Below are positions 1 through 8,534 of a stretch of DNA of 64,000 nucleotides, piece after piece. Under the pieces are notes generated by a model, which saw only the letters and a list, made by a program, of their open reading frames with translations, was not told where the DNA came from and did no database searches. The stretch comes from an uncultured Burkholderiales bacterium (GTDB lineage Bacteria > Pseudomonadota > Gammaproteobacteria > Burkholderiales > Burkholderiaceae_C): positions 1-64,000 of the forward strand of contig CALMYH010000054.1 in the NCBI GenBank assembly GCA_937873395.1. Direction: 5' to 3'. Each line of letters opens with the position of its first letter. The stretch's first letter is position 1. Position numbers and translations under genes: made by a program.

Positions 1-35
1 CGATCGGGCGGAAACACGCTGTGACAGAATGAGGC

Positions 36-1139
36 ATGGCCGATCCGGTGCCCGTCGCTTCGAGCATGTCCCCGCCTGCGCCTGCGCCTGCGCGCCCGGC
101 GTCGGGCGCTGCCGATGAGGCTCCCACGCGGCGCCTGTACCGCGCCGCGCTGGGTCCGGTCGGCGTCGAGCGGTACCTGACGGTGTTCGATGGTTTCGAT
201 GCGGCCGGCCGCCGCGGGCTGGTCTGGCATCCGGCCGCGGCCTTCCTCACCTTGGGCTGGATGGTCTTTCGTCGGCTGTGGGTCGAGGCGCTGGTCTACA
301 CGCTGGTGGTGGCCTTGTGCGTCGGGCTGGGCCTCTGGGCATGGCCCATCGTTGAAGCCTGGCCCCCGGGTGTGCGATGGGGTCTGGCGGCTGCGCTCGT
401 CCTGGCCCTGGTGCTGGCGCCGGGCCTGACGGGCTACGGACGGGTCCACCGGCAGGTGCAGCGGCGGCTGATACGTGCGGTCGGGGCCGCGCGCTCGCTG
501 GACGAAGCCCGTGGGGCCCTGGGGCGCCAGGCGAGTTCCCGCGGGTGGCTCTGGGCGGTGGTCGGGACCCATGTCGTGTGTCTGATGGGCGCCTTCCTGC
601 TGCTGTCGGACCGGATCTGGCCCCCGGAAGCGTCCGGACCCGTGTCGCAGGTGCCCGCTGTGGCCTCATCGCCCGCACCGGTGCTGCCTGCGCAGCCGCC
701 GATCGATGCGGCAGACACCCACGAAGAGCCTCTGCAGGAGGCGCCCGCACCGGCCGTGTCCGATGACCCGCGACCCGACACGCCAGAGACGCCGGCGGTG
801 GCAGGGAGCGATGCGGTGGAGGCGGTCCGGGTGGGACCAGCGCCCGAGCTGGCGCCGGCCAGGGCCTTGGTGGCCGCTGAGCCTCCCCGGCCGGCAGCCC
901 CCGAGCGCTTGGGCGACTGGGCGATCAACGTCGGTCTGTTCGCCAACCCGGACAACGCCCAGCGCGCGCATGCGCGCTTGCTGGAGGCCGGTCTGCCGGC
1001 TTCGGTGGAGGAGCTGGCTTACCCGCGGGGTGTCCGCTGGCGTGTCCGCTCCGGACCTTTTTCGGAGCAGGCCGAAGCGGAGGAGGCGGCTCAACGCATC
1101 CGCGGCATCGGGCTGGATGCCGCGGTTTTTCGCCGCTGA
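36..1139 (+). CDS. DUF2628-like membrane protein with C-terminal SPOR domain
   Basis: This 367-residue protein has an N-terminal region resembling DUF2628 (roughly residues 33-135), with hydrophobic stretches near 68-105 and 115-133 and a third membrane helix at about 170-190. A Pro/Ala-rich linker (about 195-290) follows, then a C-terminal SPOR domain (about 293-367, beginning WAINVGLFANPDNAQRAHAR). SPOR domains bind denuded septal peptidoglycan, so the C terminus is probably periplasmic and may bring the protein to the division site; that role is inferred. A CAGAAT-like -10 lies just upstream. The 3' end overlaps the convergent hydroxylase gene by 49 bases. DUF2628 has no established function. 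Confidence 0.8.
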   Translation: MADPVPVASSMSPPAPAPARPASGAADEAPTRRLYRAALGPVGVERYLTVFDGFDAAGRRGLVWHPAAAFLTLGWMVFRRLWVEALVYTLVVALCVGLGLWAWPIVEAWPPGVRWGLAAALVLALVLAPGLTGYGRVHRQVQRRLIRAVGAARSLDEARGALGRQASSRGWLWAVVGTHVVCLMGAFLLLSDRIWPPEASGPVSQVPAVASSPAPVLPAQPPIDAADTHEEPLQEAPAPAVSDDPRPDTPETPAVAGSDAVEAVRVGPAPELAPARALVAAEPPRPAAPERLGDWAINVGLFANPDNAQRAHARLLEAGLPASVEELAYPRGVRWRVRSGPFSEQAEAEEAAQRIRGIGLDAAVFRR

Positions 1140-2854
1140 TCCGCCCTTCGCAGGCTGCCCCCGACGATCAGGCACTGCGCCGCGTAGTAGGTGCCCAGCA
1201 CCCACACGGCCGAGGCCGGCAGGGGGCTGACGAAGCGGTTGAGGGCCAGCAGGGTGTCGCTGACGACAAAGGCGACCGCACCGGCGGCCACCAGCACCGA
1301 GGCCCGGTCGCGCTGTAGCCAGGCGCGGCCGATGGCCTGGGCGGCCATCAGCGAGATCACCAGCGCGTACACCGCCACCGGCCCGCGCAGGCCTGCCGGC
1401 AGGCCACCGGCCCAGAGCACGGCCACCATCAGCACGGCGTAGGCCAGGCAGCCCACCAATACCGGGCGCACCGGCCACCAGCGCGTGCCCTGGCGGAACA
1501 GGACGATGTAGGCCAGATGCGCCAGCAGAAAGGCCACCAGTCCTGGGATGAACAGACCGTTCAGCATCAGGAACACGTCACCCGCCAGCGAGCCGACCAG
1601 GGCCAGACCCAGCCAGAGCGCTGCGGTACCCGGCAGGCGACCCGAGCGCCAGGCCTGCACCACCAGCAGCAGGGCCAGCACCATCGCCGCAGGCTTGAAG
1701 AACAGGTGGGCCTCGCGCCAGCCGTCGGCCGCGGTCGCCATGGACAGGGCACCGGCCTCGATGACCAGGGCTTCGAGCGGCAACAGGCGTCCTTGCATGA
1801 CGGCGCCCACCGCCCACAGGCCGGCCAGCAGCACACCGAACCAGAGAGCGCTGCGCGACAGCGGCCAGGCTTCGGCCTGCCACAGGAACAGCGCCACGCC
1901 ACCGAGCAGGACCAGGAACTGCAGGGCGGAGAACCCTTGCAGGCCTGGCCCCATGGGGGTGTCGAAGCGCTGCAGACGCGTGGGGTCGAAGGTGGCCGCG
2001 GGTTCGGCTGCCGCCAGATCGGCGGGTCGCCAGCCGGGGGGCTTGAGCCAGACACGCAGCTTGTCGCCCCAGGACCGGGTGCGCCAGCTGTCCCGGGCCA
2101 GGGCCGCGTACACCTCCAGGTTGGCCCACAGCGGATCCCAGCTGCGCAGCGGCTTGCGCGTGCCGTAGACACAGGGGTTGGCCGGGTCTTCGTCCTTGAA
2201 ACTGCCGAACAGCCGGTCCCAGACGATCAGGATGCCGCCGTAGTTCTTGTCCAGGTAGGCGTCGTTGACGGCATGGTGCACGCGGTGGTTCGAGGGCGAG
2301 GCGAACACCCGGTCGAACCAGCCCAGGCGGCCGATCTGCTGGGTGTGGATCCAGTACTGGTAGAGCAGGTCCACCAGCGCCACGATGGCGAACAGCAGCG
2401 GCGGCACACCGGCCACCGCCATTGGCACATAGAACAGCCAGCCGAGCAGGGCGCCGCTGCTGGTCTGGCGCAGCGCGGTTGACAGGTTGTAGTCCTCGCT
2501 CTGGTGGTGCACCACGTGGGCGGCCCAGAACACCGCGCTCTCGTGCCCCAGCCGGTGGTGCCAGTAGTAGCAGAAGTCGTAGAACAGCAGCGCCAGCAGC
2601 CAGCCGGCCCAGTGGTCCCACAGGGCCGCGTCGGGGAAGACGGCGAAGACACCGTAGACGGCGGTGTAGATGCCCACGCGCAGCAGGCGCGTGAAGACGG
2701 CGCTGATCTGGCTGAGCATGCCCAGGCCGATGCTGGTGACCGCATCGGCCAGCCGGTAGGTGTTGCGGCCACGCGCGCGGCCGATGGCGAACTCCAGTCC
2801 GATGAGCAGCAGGAAGACCGGGGTCGCCAGCACGATGATCTGGCTGGATGTCAT
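1091..2854 (-). CDS. Sterol desaturase/alkylglycerol monooxygenase-like hydroxylase fused to YhhN (lysoplasmalogenase-type) domain
   Basis: This 587-residue integral membrane protein has two parts. The N-terminal half (about 1-300) is a fatty-acid-hydroxylase/sterol-desaturase fold with a diiron histidine set: HH at 99-100, H104, H113, HH at 116-117, H170, H190 and HH at 193-194. The C-terminal half (about 370-575) is a polytopic YhhN/TMEM86-like domain with the conserved GDVFLML and VSDTLLALNRF motifs. Diiron enzymes of the alkylglycerol monooxygenase type cleave alkyl-ether lipids, and YhhN/TMEM86B enzymes hydrolyse the vinyl-ether bond of lysoplasmalogens. The fusion therefore suggests an ether-lipid-degrading enzyme; substrate and direction are inferred. 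It is longer than ordinary sterol desaturases (about 300 residues) because of the second domain. A histidine phosphatase gene lies upstream on the same strand, 63 bases away. Confidence 0.85.
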   Translation of the reverse strand: MTSSQIIVLATPVFLLLIGLEFAIGRARGRNTYRLADAVTSIGLGMLSQISAVFTRLLRVGIYTAVYGVFAVFPDAALWDHWAGWLLALLFYDFCYYWHHRLGHESAVFWAAHVVHHQSEDYNLSTALRQTSSGALLGWLFYVPMAVAGVPPLLFAIVALVDLLYQYWIHTQQIGRLGWFDRVFASPSNHRVHHAVNDAYLDKNYGGILIVWDRLFGSFKDEDPANPCVYGTRKPLRSWDPLWANLEVYAALARDSWRTRSWGDKLRVWLKPPGWRPADLAAAEPAATFDPTRLQRFDTPMGPGLQGFSALQFLVLLGGVALFLWQAEAWPLSRSALWFGVLLAGLWAVGAVMQGRLLPLEALVIEAGALSMATAADGWREAHLFFKPAAMVLALLLVVQAWRSGRLPGTAALWLGLALVGSLAGDVFLMLNGLFIPGLVAFLLAHLAYIVLFRQGTRWWPVRPVLVGCLAYAVLMVAVLWAGGLPAGLRGPVAVYALVISLMAAQAIGRAWLQRDRASVLVAAGAVAFVVSDTLLALNRFVSPLPASAVWVLGTYYAAQCLIVGGSLRRADQRRKTAASSPMPRMR

Positions 2855-2917
2855 GGAGCCTATTCTGGTACGAGGGGGTACCCCGACGCCTCCGCAGCAA
2901 CCCTGATGGGAACAGGC

Positions 2918-3568
2918 CTAAGCGCTGCGCTCGTCCAGGGTTTCGCTGCCGTCCTGCGTCTGCAGGTGGCCGGTGTCGGCCCAACCCACCAGGCTCAGGC
3001 CTTCGGGCGACCAGAGCAGGCGGTTGATGGCGGTGTTGGGCAGCTCCCAGCTGCGTGGCGCCTGCAGTTCCAGCCGGGTGGCCGCGCGGTACAGGATGTC
3101 CAGCACACCGCCGTGGGCCACCAGCAGCACCTGTTCGCCGGGGTGGCGCGAAGCCAGCTGCTCGACCGTGGACACCACCCGTTCGCGCAGCTGCAACAGG
3201 GATTCGCCGCCCGGTGGGGCGAAATCGGGCACGCGCTTGCGCCAGGCCAGGGCTTCGACCGGGAAACGTGCCTCCAGCTCGGCCCAGGTCTGACCCTCAA
3301 AGCGGCCGAAACTGCGCTCGCGCAGGCCGTGGTGGGTCTGCACCCGGGCACCATGGTGGCGTGCCACCGCCTCGGCCGTTTCTCGCGCACGGCTGAGATC
3401 GCTGGCATAGAAGGCCGCGATCGGCTCCCCCTGCAGGGCCTGGGCCAGGCGGCCGGCCTGCCAGCGACCGTGGTCGTTCAGCTCGATGTCGGTGTGGCCC
3501 TGGATGCGCGTGTCGCGGTTCCAGGCCGTTTCGCCATGGCGGATGGCCAGGATTCGGGTGATGTGCAC
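2918..3568 (-). CDS. Histidine phosphatase family protein (phosphoglycerate mutase-like)
   Basis: A 216-residue member of the histidine phosphatase superfamily. The phosphoacceptor motif RHGETAWN lies at about residues 9-16, the second arginine in SDLSRARETA near 57-66, and the distal catalytic His in VAHGGVLDIL near 150. This layout fits cofactor-dependent phosphoglycerate mutase-like, GpmB-type or CobC/alpha-ribazole phosphatase-like enzymes. The sequence alone does not settle the substrate. It is divergent from the PAS kinase gene, separated by 105 bases, so the two may share a regulatory region. No other cobalamin or glycolytic gene adjoins it, so I leave out a gene symbol. Confidence 0.85.
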   Translation of the reverse strand: MHITRILAIRHGETAWNRDTRIQGHTDIELNDHGRWQAGRLAQALQGEPIAAFYASDLSRARETAEAVARHHGARVQTHHGLRERSFGRFEGQTWAELEARFPVEALAWRKRVPDFAPPGGESLLQLRERVVSTVEQLASRHPGEQVLLVAHGGVLDILYRAATRLELQAPRSWELPNTAINRLLWSPEGLSLVGWADTGHLQTQDGSETLDERSA

Positions 3569-3673
3569 GGCAGACGATGGGGGTTGGCTTGTTGTCCGGG
3601 ACCAGGGGAATTATCGCGAGAAACCGGGGCGTTTCGGGTTCTCGACATTGCCAGGCTGCGCCACAATGCAGCC

Positions 3674-6436
3674 ATGACAAGCCCAGCGCCGGTGCCGGAT
3701 CAGGGCCTCGGTACCCTGTTCACCTTTCTGCCGATCGGTGCCTACCGGTGTGCACCGGACGGGACGATGTTGCACGCCAACCCGGCGCTGGTGAGGCTCA
3801 GCGGATTTGGCTCGGAAGCCGAGTTTCTGGCCGACGTGAACCGGCTGGCCGGTGACTGGTACATGGAAGCTGGCCGCCGCAGACATTTCCAGCACCAGCT
3901 CCTGTCCCAGGGGCAGGTGCGCGGGTTGGTGTCCATGGTTCGCCAGCATGGCTCCGGGTTGCCACGCTGGGTGAGTGAGAACGCGCACCTGGTGCGGGAC
4001 ACCGACGGGCATCCGCTCTACTACGAGGGCACGGTCGAGGACATCACCGACCAGGTCGAGGCCCGGCAAACCTTGCAGCGCAGCGAGGAACGCTTCCGGA
4101 GCATCATGTCCCAGATCCCCGGCATGGTGTACGTGGTGCGCATGCAGACCGATGGATCCCGCGAATACCAGTACGTGAGCGAGGGCGTCCGGGAGGTCTA
4201 CGGGGTGTCCGTCGATCAGATCATGGCCGACCCCATGCTGGTGGCTCGTTGCCGACACGCCGACGACCAGGATCGTCTGCAGCGCGACGTGCAGAAAATT
4301 GTGCAAGACGGAGAGTCGCTGGATGGCCAGTTCCGGATTGTGCGACCGGACGGGCAGGAACGCTGGATCTACCGCCGCGCCACCGTTGTCAGGCGCGACC
4401 CCGAAGGGGCCTTGTGCGTGGGTGTCCAGATGGACGTCACCGAGCGGGTGCAGGCGCAGCTGGCGCAGCGCCGCAGCGAGGAGCAGCTGCACCAGATCTC
4501 GGCCCAGATTCCGGGCATGGTGTACGTGATCCGGGTCGCCAACGACGGGAGTCGCCAATACCGCTTCGTCAGCGAGGGCGTGCGCGAGATTTACGGCTTT
4601 GCCCCCGATGACCTGATGCGCGATCCGATGCTGATCGCCCGCTACCGGCATCCGGAAGACGCGCGGCAGCTCCAGGGCGACCTCTCGACCGTGCTCGGGC
4701 CCGGGTCGGATCTCGCCGGCGAGTTTCGCATCGTGTTGCCGGACGGGCGGGTGCGATGGGTCTATCGGCGATCGTGTGAGGTCGCCCGGGATGCGGACGG
4801 GGTGACCAGGGTCGGCGTGTTGCTCAATGTCACCGAACGGGTTGAAGCCCAGCAGGCGCTGCATGCGAGCGAAGCCTTGTGGAAGGTGGCCCTCGAGAGT
4901 GCGGGTGACGGGGTCTGGGACTGGAATCTGGTCACGGGCGAAGAGTTTTTTTCGCCCCGCATCCTGGCGATGTATGGCCTGACAGAGCACGAACTGCCCC
5001 ATCGGGCCGAGGCCATGGACCTGCTGACCCACCCGGACGACATTCCCCGGATGCGAGCCGACCGGCAGGCCCACTTCGAGGGCCGCACGCCGGTCTACCG
5101 CAACGAGCACCGCATCCGCTGCAAGGACGGATCCTGGAAGTGGGTGCTGTCCCGGGGCATGGTGATTGCCCGCGATGAAGACGGGCGTCCTTTGCGCATG
5201 GTGGGCACCCACACCGACATTTCCGACCTGAAGCTGGCCGAGGCCCGCCGGCAGGCGCTGGAGTCCCAGCTGCGCGAATCGCAGAAGATGGAAGCCATCG
5301 GCACGCTCGCCGGGGGCGTGGCCCACGACTTCAACAACCTGCTGGCGGCCATCCTCGGCAACCTGACCCTGGCCCGTGAAGACCTGGAGGCAGCCCACCC
5401 CGCCCATGAAAGCCTGACCGAGGTGCATCGGGCGGCGATCCGGGCCCGGCAGCTGGTGCAGCAGATCCTGACCTTCAGTCGCCGCCAGGACCAGCAGCTG
5501 GTGCGTCAGGCCTTGACGCCCGTGATCGAGGAGGGCCTGGGGCTGCTGCGGTCCCTGCTGCCGGCCGGGGTCAGACTGCACGTCAGTCTGGCCAGTGACC
5601 TGGAGGTGATGGCAGACGCCACCCAGATGCAGCAGGTGCTGATGAACCTGTGCACCAACGGCTGGCAGTCCTTTGCCGGTCAGGGGGGCGAGATATCGGT
5701 CGGTCTGCGTCGGCGGGAGCTCGCCGCAGACGAGGCTGCAGCTCTGGGGGGCTTGCAGCCGGGAGCCTACGCCTGCCTGTCGGTGGCCGATGACGGACCA
5801 GGCATGGATGCCGAAACCCTGCGCCGCATCTTCGAGCCCTTTTTCACCACCAAGCCGCCAGGGGAAGGGACGGGGTTGGGGCTGGCGGTGGTGCACGGCA
5901 TCGTGCGAGGGCACCAGGGCGCCATTTCGGTGCGCAGCCATCCGGGTGCCGGCACCCGGTTCGATGTCTGGCTGCCACTCCTGACACCACAGCCCGCCGC
6001 CCGTTTGCCGGTGTCGGCTGGTCCGTCGGTCCTGACCCCGGGCAATGTCCAGGCCAGCCTGCACATTGTCTATATCGACGACTACGAAGCCCTGGTGTTT
6101 CTCGTCGGCAGGCTGCTGCGCAAGCAGGGTTACCGGGTCAGCACCTTCGATTCCGGCGAGGCCGCTCTGGCCTGGCTGGAGGAAAACCCGAACGAATCGG
6201 TCGACCTGCTGGTGACGGACCAGAACATGCCCGGCCTGTCGGGGCTTGATGTGGCGCGGCAGGCGCGCCGGCTGCGCCCGGCCCTCAGGGTTGCCATGAT
6301 CAGCGGCCATGTGACCGATGCCCTGGTGGCCGAAGCCATCCAACTGGGGGTCTACCGCGTCATGGGCAAGCAGGACAGCATGGAAGAGTTGGGCAGTGCC
6401 ATCCGTTCGCTGGTCGAGGAGGCGGGCGCCGGTTGA
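3674..6436 (+). CDS. Soluble multi-PAS hybrid sensor histidine kinase with C-terminal receiver
   Basis: A 920-residue cytoplasmic hybrid kinase with no membrane segment. Four PAS domains occupy about 12-130, 138-256, 260-385 and 395-515. Domains 2 and 3 are clearly a tandem duplication: both begin with a QIPGMVYV core and share the VSEGVRE and DPML blocks. The HisKA H-box AGGVAHDFNNLL puts the phospho-His at 551. The HATPase domain (about 660-775) has N, G1 and G2 boxes (GTGLGLAV), and the receiver (about 797-915) has phospho-acceptor D849 in VTDQNMPG. The AHDFNN type of H-box is common in hybrid kinases that regulate by phosphorelay or phosphatase action. The ATG at 3674 is chosen because the PAS region starts right after it; the open frame extends far upstream through antisense sequence. 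No cognate regulator is adjacent. Confidence 0.9.
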   Translation: MTSPAPVPDQGLGTLFTFLPIGAYRCAPDGTMLHANPALVRLSGFGSEAEFLADVNRLAGDWYMEAGRRRHFQHQLLSQGQVRGLVSMVRQHGSGLPRWVSENAHLVRDTDGHPLYYEGTVEDITDQVEARQTLQRSEERFRSIMSQIPGMVYVVRMQTDGSREYQYVSEGVREVYGVSVDQIMADPMLVARCRHADDQDRLQRDVQKIVQDGESLDGQFRIVRPDGQERWIYRRATVVRRDPEGALCVGVQMDVTERVQAQLAQRRSEEQLHQISAQIPGMVYVIRVANDGSRQYRFVSEGVREIYGFAPDDLMRDPMLIARYRHPEDARQLQGDLSTVLGPGSDLAGEFRIVLPDGRVRWVYRRSCEVARDADGVTRVGVLLNVTERVEAQQALHASEALWKVALESAGDGVWDWNLVTGEEFFSPRILAMYGLTEHELPHRAEAMDLLTHPDDIPRMRADRQAHFEGRTPVYRNEHRIRCKDGSWKWVLSRGMVIARDEDGRPLRMVGTHTDISDLKLAEARRQALESQLRESQKMEAIGTLAGGVAHDFNNLLAAILGNLTLAREDLEAAHPAHESLTEVHRAAIRARQLVQQILTFSRRQDQQLVRQALTPVIEEGLGLLRSLLPAGVRLHVSLASDLEVMADATQMQQVLMNLCTNGWQSFAGQGGEISVGLRRRELAADEAAALGGLQPGAYACLSVADDGPGMDAETLRRIFEPFFTTKPPGEGTGLGLAVVHGIVRGHQGAISVRSHPGAGTRFDVWLPLLTPQPAARLPVSAGPSVLTPGNVQASLHIVYIDDYEALVFLVGRLLRKQGYRVSTFDSGEAALAWLEENPNESVDLLVTDQNMPGLSGLDVARQARRLRPALRVAMISGHVTDALVAEAIQLGVYRVMGKQDSMEELGSAIRSLVEEAGAG

Positions 6437-6455
6437 GGCGCCGTCGCCGCCCGGG

Positions 6456-7154
6456 TCAGCGCTTGTTGCGCCCGCTGTCGATCTCGATGTTGACCTGCCG
6501 CGGTCCGGCGGGCGGGGTCGGAAAGTCCTGCAGGGCGGCGCGCAACATGGCCGACCAGAGTTCCGGCGTGCTGTTCCAGCGCCCGTCGTGGCTGGCCACG
6601 GTTTCGTAGACGACGCGTCCGCTGCCCGACTGGCGTACCACCAGAGACACTTCCCGCAGGTAATAAGGTGTGCTGGGCGGCGGCAGCACCGGCACCCAGA
6701 TCACCCCACCGACGCCACTGCGGTAGCCTCCCAGCCCGATGCCGGCCTGGAAGAAGCCTCGGTAGCCGTCCCAGGGGTCTTCCCAGGGCGCCCGGGCCAG
6801 GCGTTGGGTGCTGGCCGTGACCTGGATACGCCACGGGGCCAGGGCATCGCCTTCGGCCGGTTCCCAGCCGAAGGCGCGCAACTCTGCGGCCGCCAGGGCT
6901 TCCAGCCGCTCCTGTGCGCCCAGGGCGGTCCCCGATGCCTGGGAAGGCAGTCGGTCGAACCGGTAGCGCTGGGGCGGCTGGGGTACGGCTGCGCCGGATC
7001 CGGTGCCGGTGGCGATGCCATCGGCCGTCCACTGGGCAAAACTGCGCACCTGGTTGTCGACCCGCAGCGGACCGCTGCAACCAGCCAGCAGCGCGGCCAG
7101 GGCCAGCAGGCCCCAGGCCAGGGGGCGGGAGAGTGGGCGAGGCAGGACGTTCAT
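6456..7154 (-). CDS. DUF4136-like outer-envelope lipoprotein
   Basis: A predicted lipoprotein of 232 residues. An N-terminal signal sequence ends in a lipobox (LLAGCSG), with the lipidated Cys at about residue 25. The rest resembles the DUF4136 family, whose function is unknown: a beta-rich domain with WTADGIA, YRFDRLPS and a C-terminal block around VVYETVASHDGRW. The ATG at 7154 is preferred over an in-frame start 33 bases upstream because it follows a GGGAG ribosome-binding sequence and puts the signal peptide at the N terminus. It lies tail-to-tail with the PAS kinase (19-base gap) and directly downstream of ttcA on the same strand. Confidence 0.75.
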   Translation of the reverse strand: MNVLPRPLSRPLAWGLLALAALLAGCSGPLRVDNQVRSFAQWTADGIATGTGSGAAVPQPPQRYRFDRLPSQASGTALGAQERLEALAAAELRAFGWEPAEGDALAPWRIQVTASTQRLARAPWEDPWDGYRGFFQAGIGLGGYRSGVGGVIWVPVLPPPSTPYYLREVSLVVRQSGSGRVVYETVASHDGRWNSTPELWSAMLRAALQDFPTPPAGPRQVNIEIDSGRNKR

Positions 7155-7189
7155 GGCAGCTCCCTTGAAATGGGTCCCGACGTTCACCG

Positions 7190-8122
7190 TCAGACGGCGC
7201 GGGCAATCGGTATGACCGCGGCTTCGGCCCTGGCGTTCCCCGGCTCGGCCAGGTCGGCTTCCCAGCGCTGGGCTGCCGGCGATGCCACGGGCTCTTCGTC
7301 GAAGGCCTTGTCGCCGTCCTCGTCGGCCACGCCCGTGGCCTCAATGGTCTCGAACGGGAACAGTGTGCGGTCCATCAGGTGGCTGGGCACGACGTTCTGC
7401 AGCGCGGTCAGCATGTTCTCCAGCCGGCCGGGAAACTGCCTGTCCCAGTCGCGCAGCAGGTTGCCGATCTGCTTGCGCTGCAGGTTTTCCTGGCTGCCAC
7501 AGAGTGTGCAGGGAATGATGGGGAACTGCCGGTGTTCGGCCCAGCGGATCAGGTCCTTCTCGGGCACGTAGGCCAGCGGGCGGATCACCATGAACTCGCC
7601 GTTGTCACTCACCAGCTTGGCCGGCATGCCTTTGAGCTTGCCGCCGAAGAACATGTTCAGGAACAGCGTCTGCAGCATGTCGTCGCGGTGGTGCCCCAGC
7701 GCGATCTTGGTGGCGCCCAGCTCCTTGGCCACCCGGTACAGGATGCCCCGGCGCAGCCGGCTGCACAGGCTGCACATGGTTTTGCCCTCGGGGATGTTCT
7801 TCTTGACGATGGAATAGGTGTCCTGCGTCTCGATGTGGAACCTGATGCCCAGCTTGCCCAGGTATTCGGGCAGGATGTGGGCCGGAAAGCCCGGCTGCTT
7901 CTGGTCGAGGTTGACCGCGATCAGCTCGAAGTTCACCGGCGCACGCGCCTGCAGCTTCATCAGGATGTCCAGCAGGCCATAGCTGTCCTTGCCGCCCGAG
8001 AGGCAGACCATGACGCGATCGCCTTCCTCGATCATGTTGAAGTCGACGATGGCGCGGCCGACCTCTCGGCACAGGCGCTTCTCCAGCTTGTGGTTTTCGA
8101 AGGCGCGTTTTTCGGGGGTCAT
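7190..8122 (-). CDS. ttcA: tRNA 2-thiocytidine biosynthesis protein TtcA
   Basis: An ATP-dependent tRNA thiolase of the PP-loop family that makes 2-thiocytidine at tRNA position 32 using an iron-sulfur cluster. The PP-loop SGGKDS sits near the N terminus, after the conserved [17 protein letters not shown] stretch. Two CXXC pairs are present (MCSLCSR and PCTLCGS), with the ALGHHRDD motif between them. The length (310 residues from ATG 8122, 317 from GTG 8143) matches the family. ATG 8122 has an AGGA eight bases upstream; the GTG start would overlap folB. The last 40 or so residues are a variable tail. It is the last gene of a FolM-like/folB/ttcA run on the minus strand. Confidence 0.93.
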   Translation of the reverse strand: MTPEKRAFENHKLEKRLCREVGRAIVDFNMIEEGDRVMVCLSGGKDSYGLLDILMKLQARAPVNFELIAVNLDQKQPGFPAHILPEYLGKLGIRFHIETQDTYSIVKKNIPEGKTMCSLCSRLRRGILYRVAKELGATKIALGHHRDDMLQTLFLNMFFGGKLKGMPAKLVSDNGEFMVIRPLAYVPEKDLIRWAEHRQFPIIPCTLCGSQENLQRKQIGNLLRDWDRQFPGRLENMLTALQNVVPSHLMDRTLFPFETIEATGVADEDGDKAFDEEPVASPAAQRWEADLAEPGNARAEAAVIPIARAV

Positions 8123-8136
8123 GTCTGGAGTCCTGT

Positions 8137-8514
8137 TCACCACTGTCCGCTTTCCATGCGGATCGCGACTTCGCAGTCGTCAAAGATTTCGAGTTTGGCG
8201 ATCTTCACCCGCACGCCAATGACACCGGGCAGCTGCATCAGCCGGCGGGTGAGCTTGCCGATCAGGCTCTCCAGCAGGTTGACGTGTTCGGCGGTGCATT
8301 CGTCGATGATGATCTGCCTGACCTTGCGGTAGTCCAGCACATGGCTGATGTCGTCGTCGTGTGGCATCAGCGGCTGAGTGCCCTGGTTGAGCTCGGCATC
8401 GACCAGGATGGGCTGCGGCGCGGTCTTCTCATGGTCCAGGATGCCCAGGTTGGCATCGAAGCGCAGGCCCGTCAGGGCCAGGATCTGGGTGCCGGCGTAG
8501 GTGGGTAGGTTCAT
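8137..8514 (-). CDS. folB: Dihydroneopterin aldolase
   Basis: A 125-residue FolB/FolX-family enzyme. Dihydroneopterin aldolase converts 7,8-dihydroneopterin to 6-hydroxymethyl-dihydropterin and glycolaldehyde in folate synthesis. Family features are the GILDHEK block with the conserved Glu near residue 29, a central DYRKV segment, the [11 protein letters not shown] block and a C-terminal VRVKIAKLE strand. FolX (dihydroneopterin-triphosphate epimerase) shares this fold, but the neighbouring pteridine-reductase-like SDR supports a pterin role either way. The SDR gene ends 20 bases upstream and ttcA follows closely. Other folate enzymes are not clustered here, although 5-formyl-THF cyclo-ligase lies 14 kb away. 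Confidence 0.88.
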   Translation of the reverse strand: MNLPTYAGTQILALTGLRFDANLGILDHEKTAPQPILVDAELNQGTQPLMPHDDDISHVLDYRKVRQIIIDECTAEHVNLLESLIGKLTRRLMQLPGVIGVRVKIAKLEIFDDCEVAIRMESGQW

Positions 8515-8534
8515 GGCGGTCGCGCGCGGGGCGG

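Noticed and set aside
69..97. CGCCTG hexamer repeat near the first gene start.
   Set aside because: A few copies encoding Pro-Ala within a disordered N terminus; simple codon repetition, not a regulatory or mobile repeat.
2504..3673. In-frame upstream extension of the hybrid kinase (about 390 codons).
   Set aside because: It is antisense to the histidine phosphatase and hydroxylase genes, has no recognisable domain, and the PAS domain begins just after ATG 3674.
3611..6343. Long minus-strand open frame (910 codons) opposite the hybrid kinase.
   Set aside because: The sense strand encodes clear PAS, HisKA, HATPase and receiver motifs; the antisense product is a His/Gln/Gly-rich shadow typical of GC-rich codon bias.
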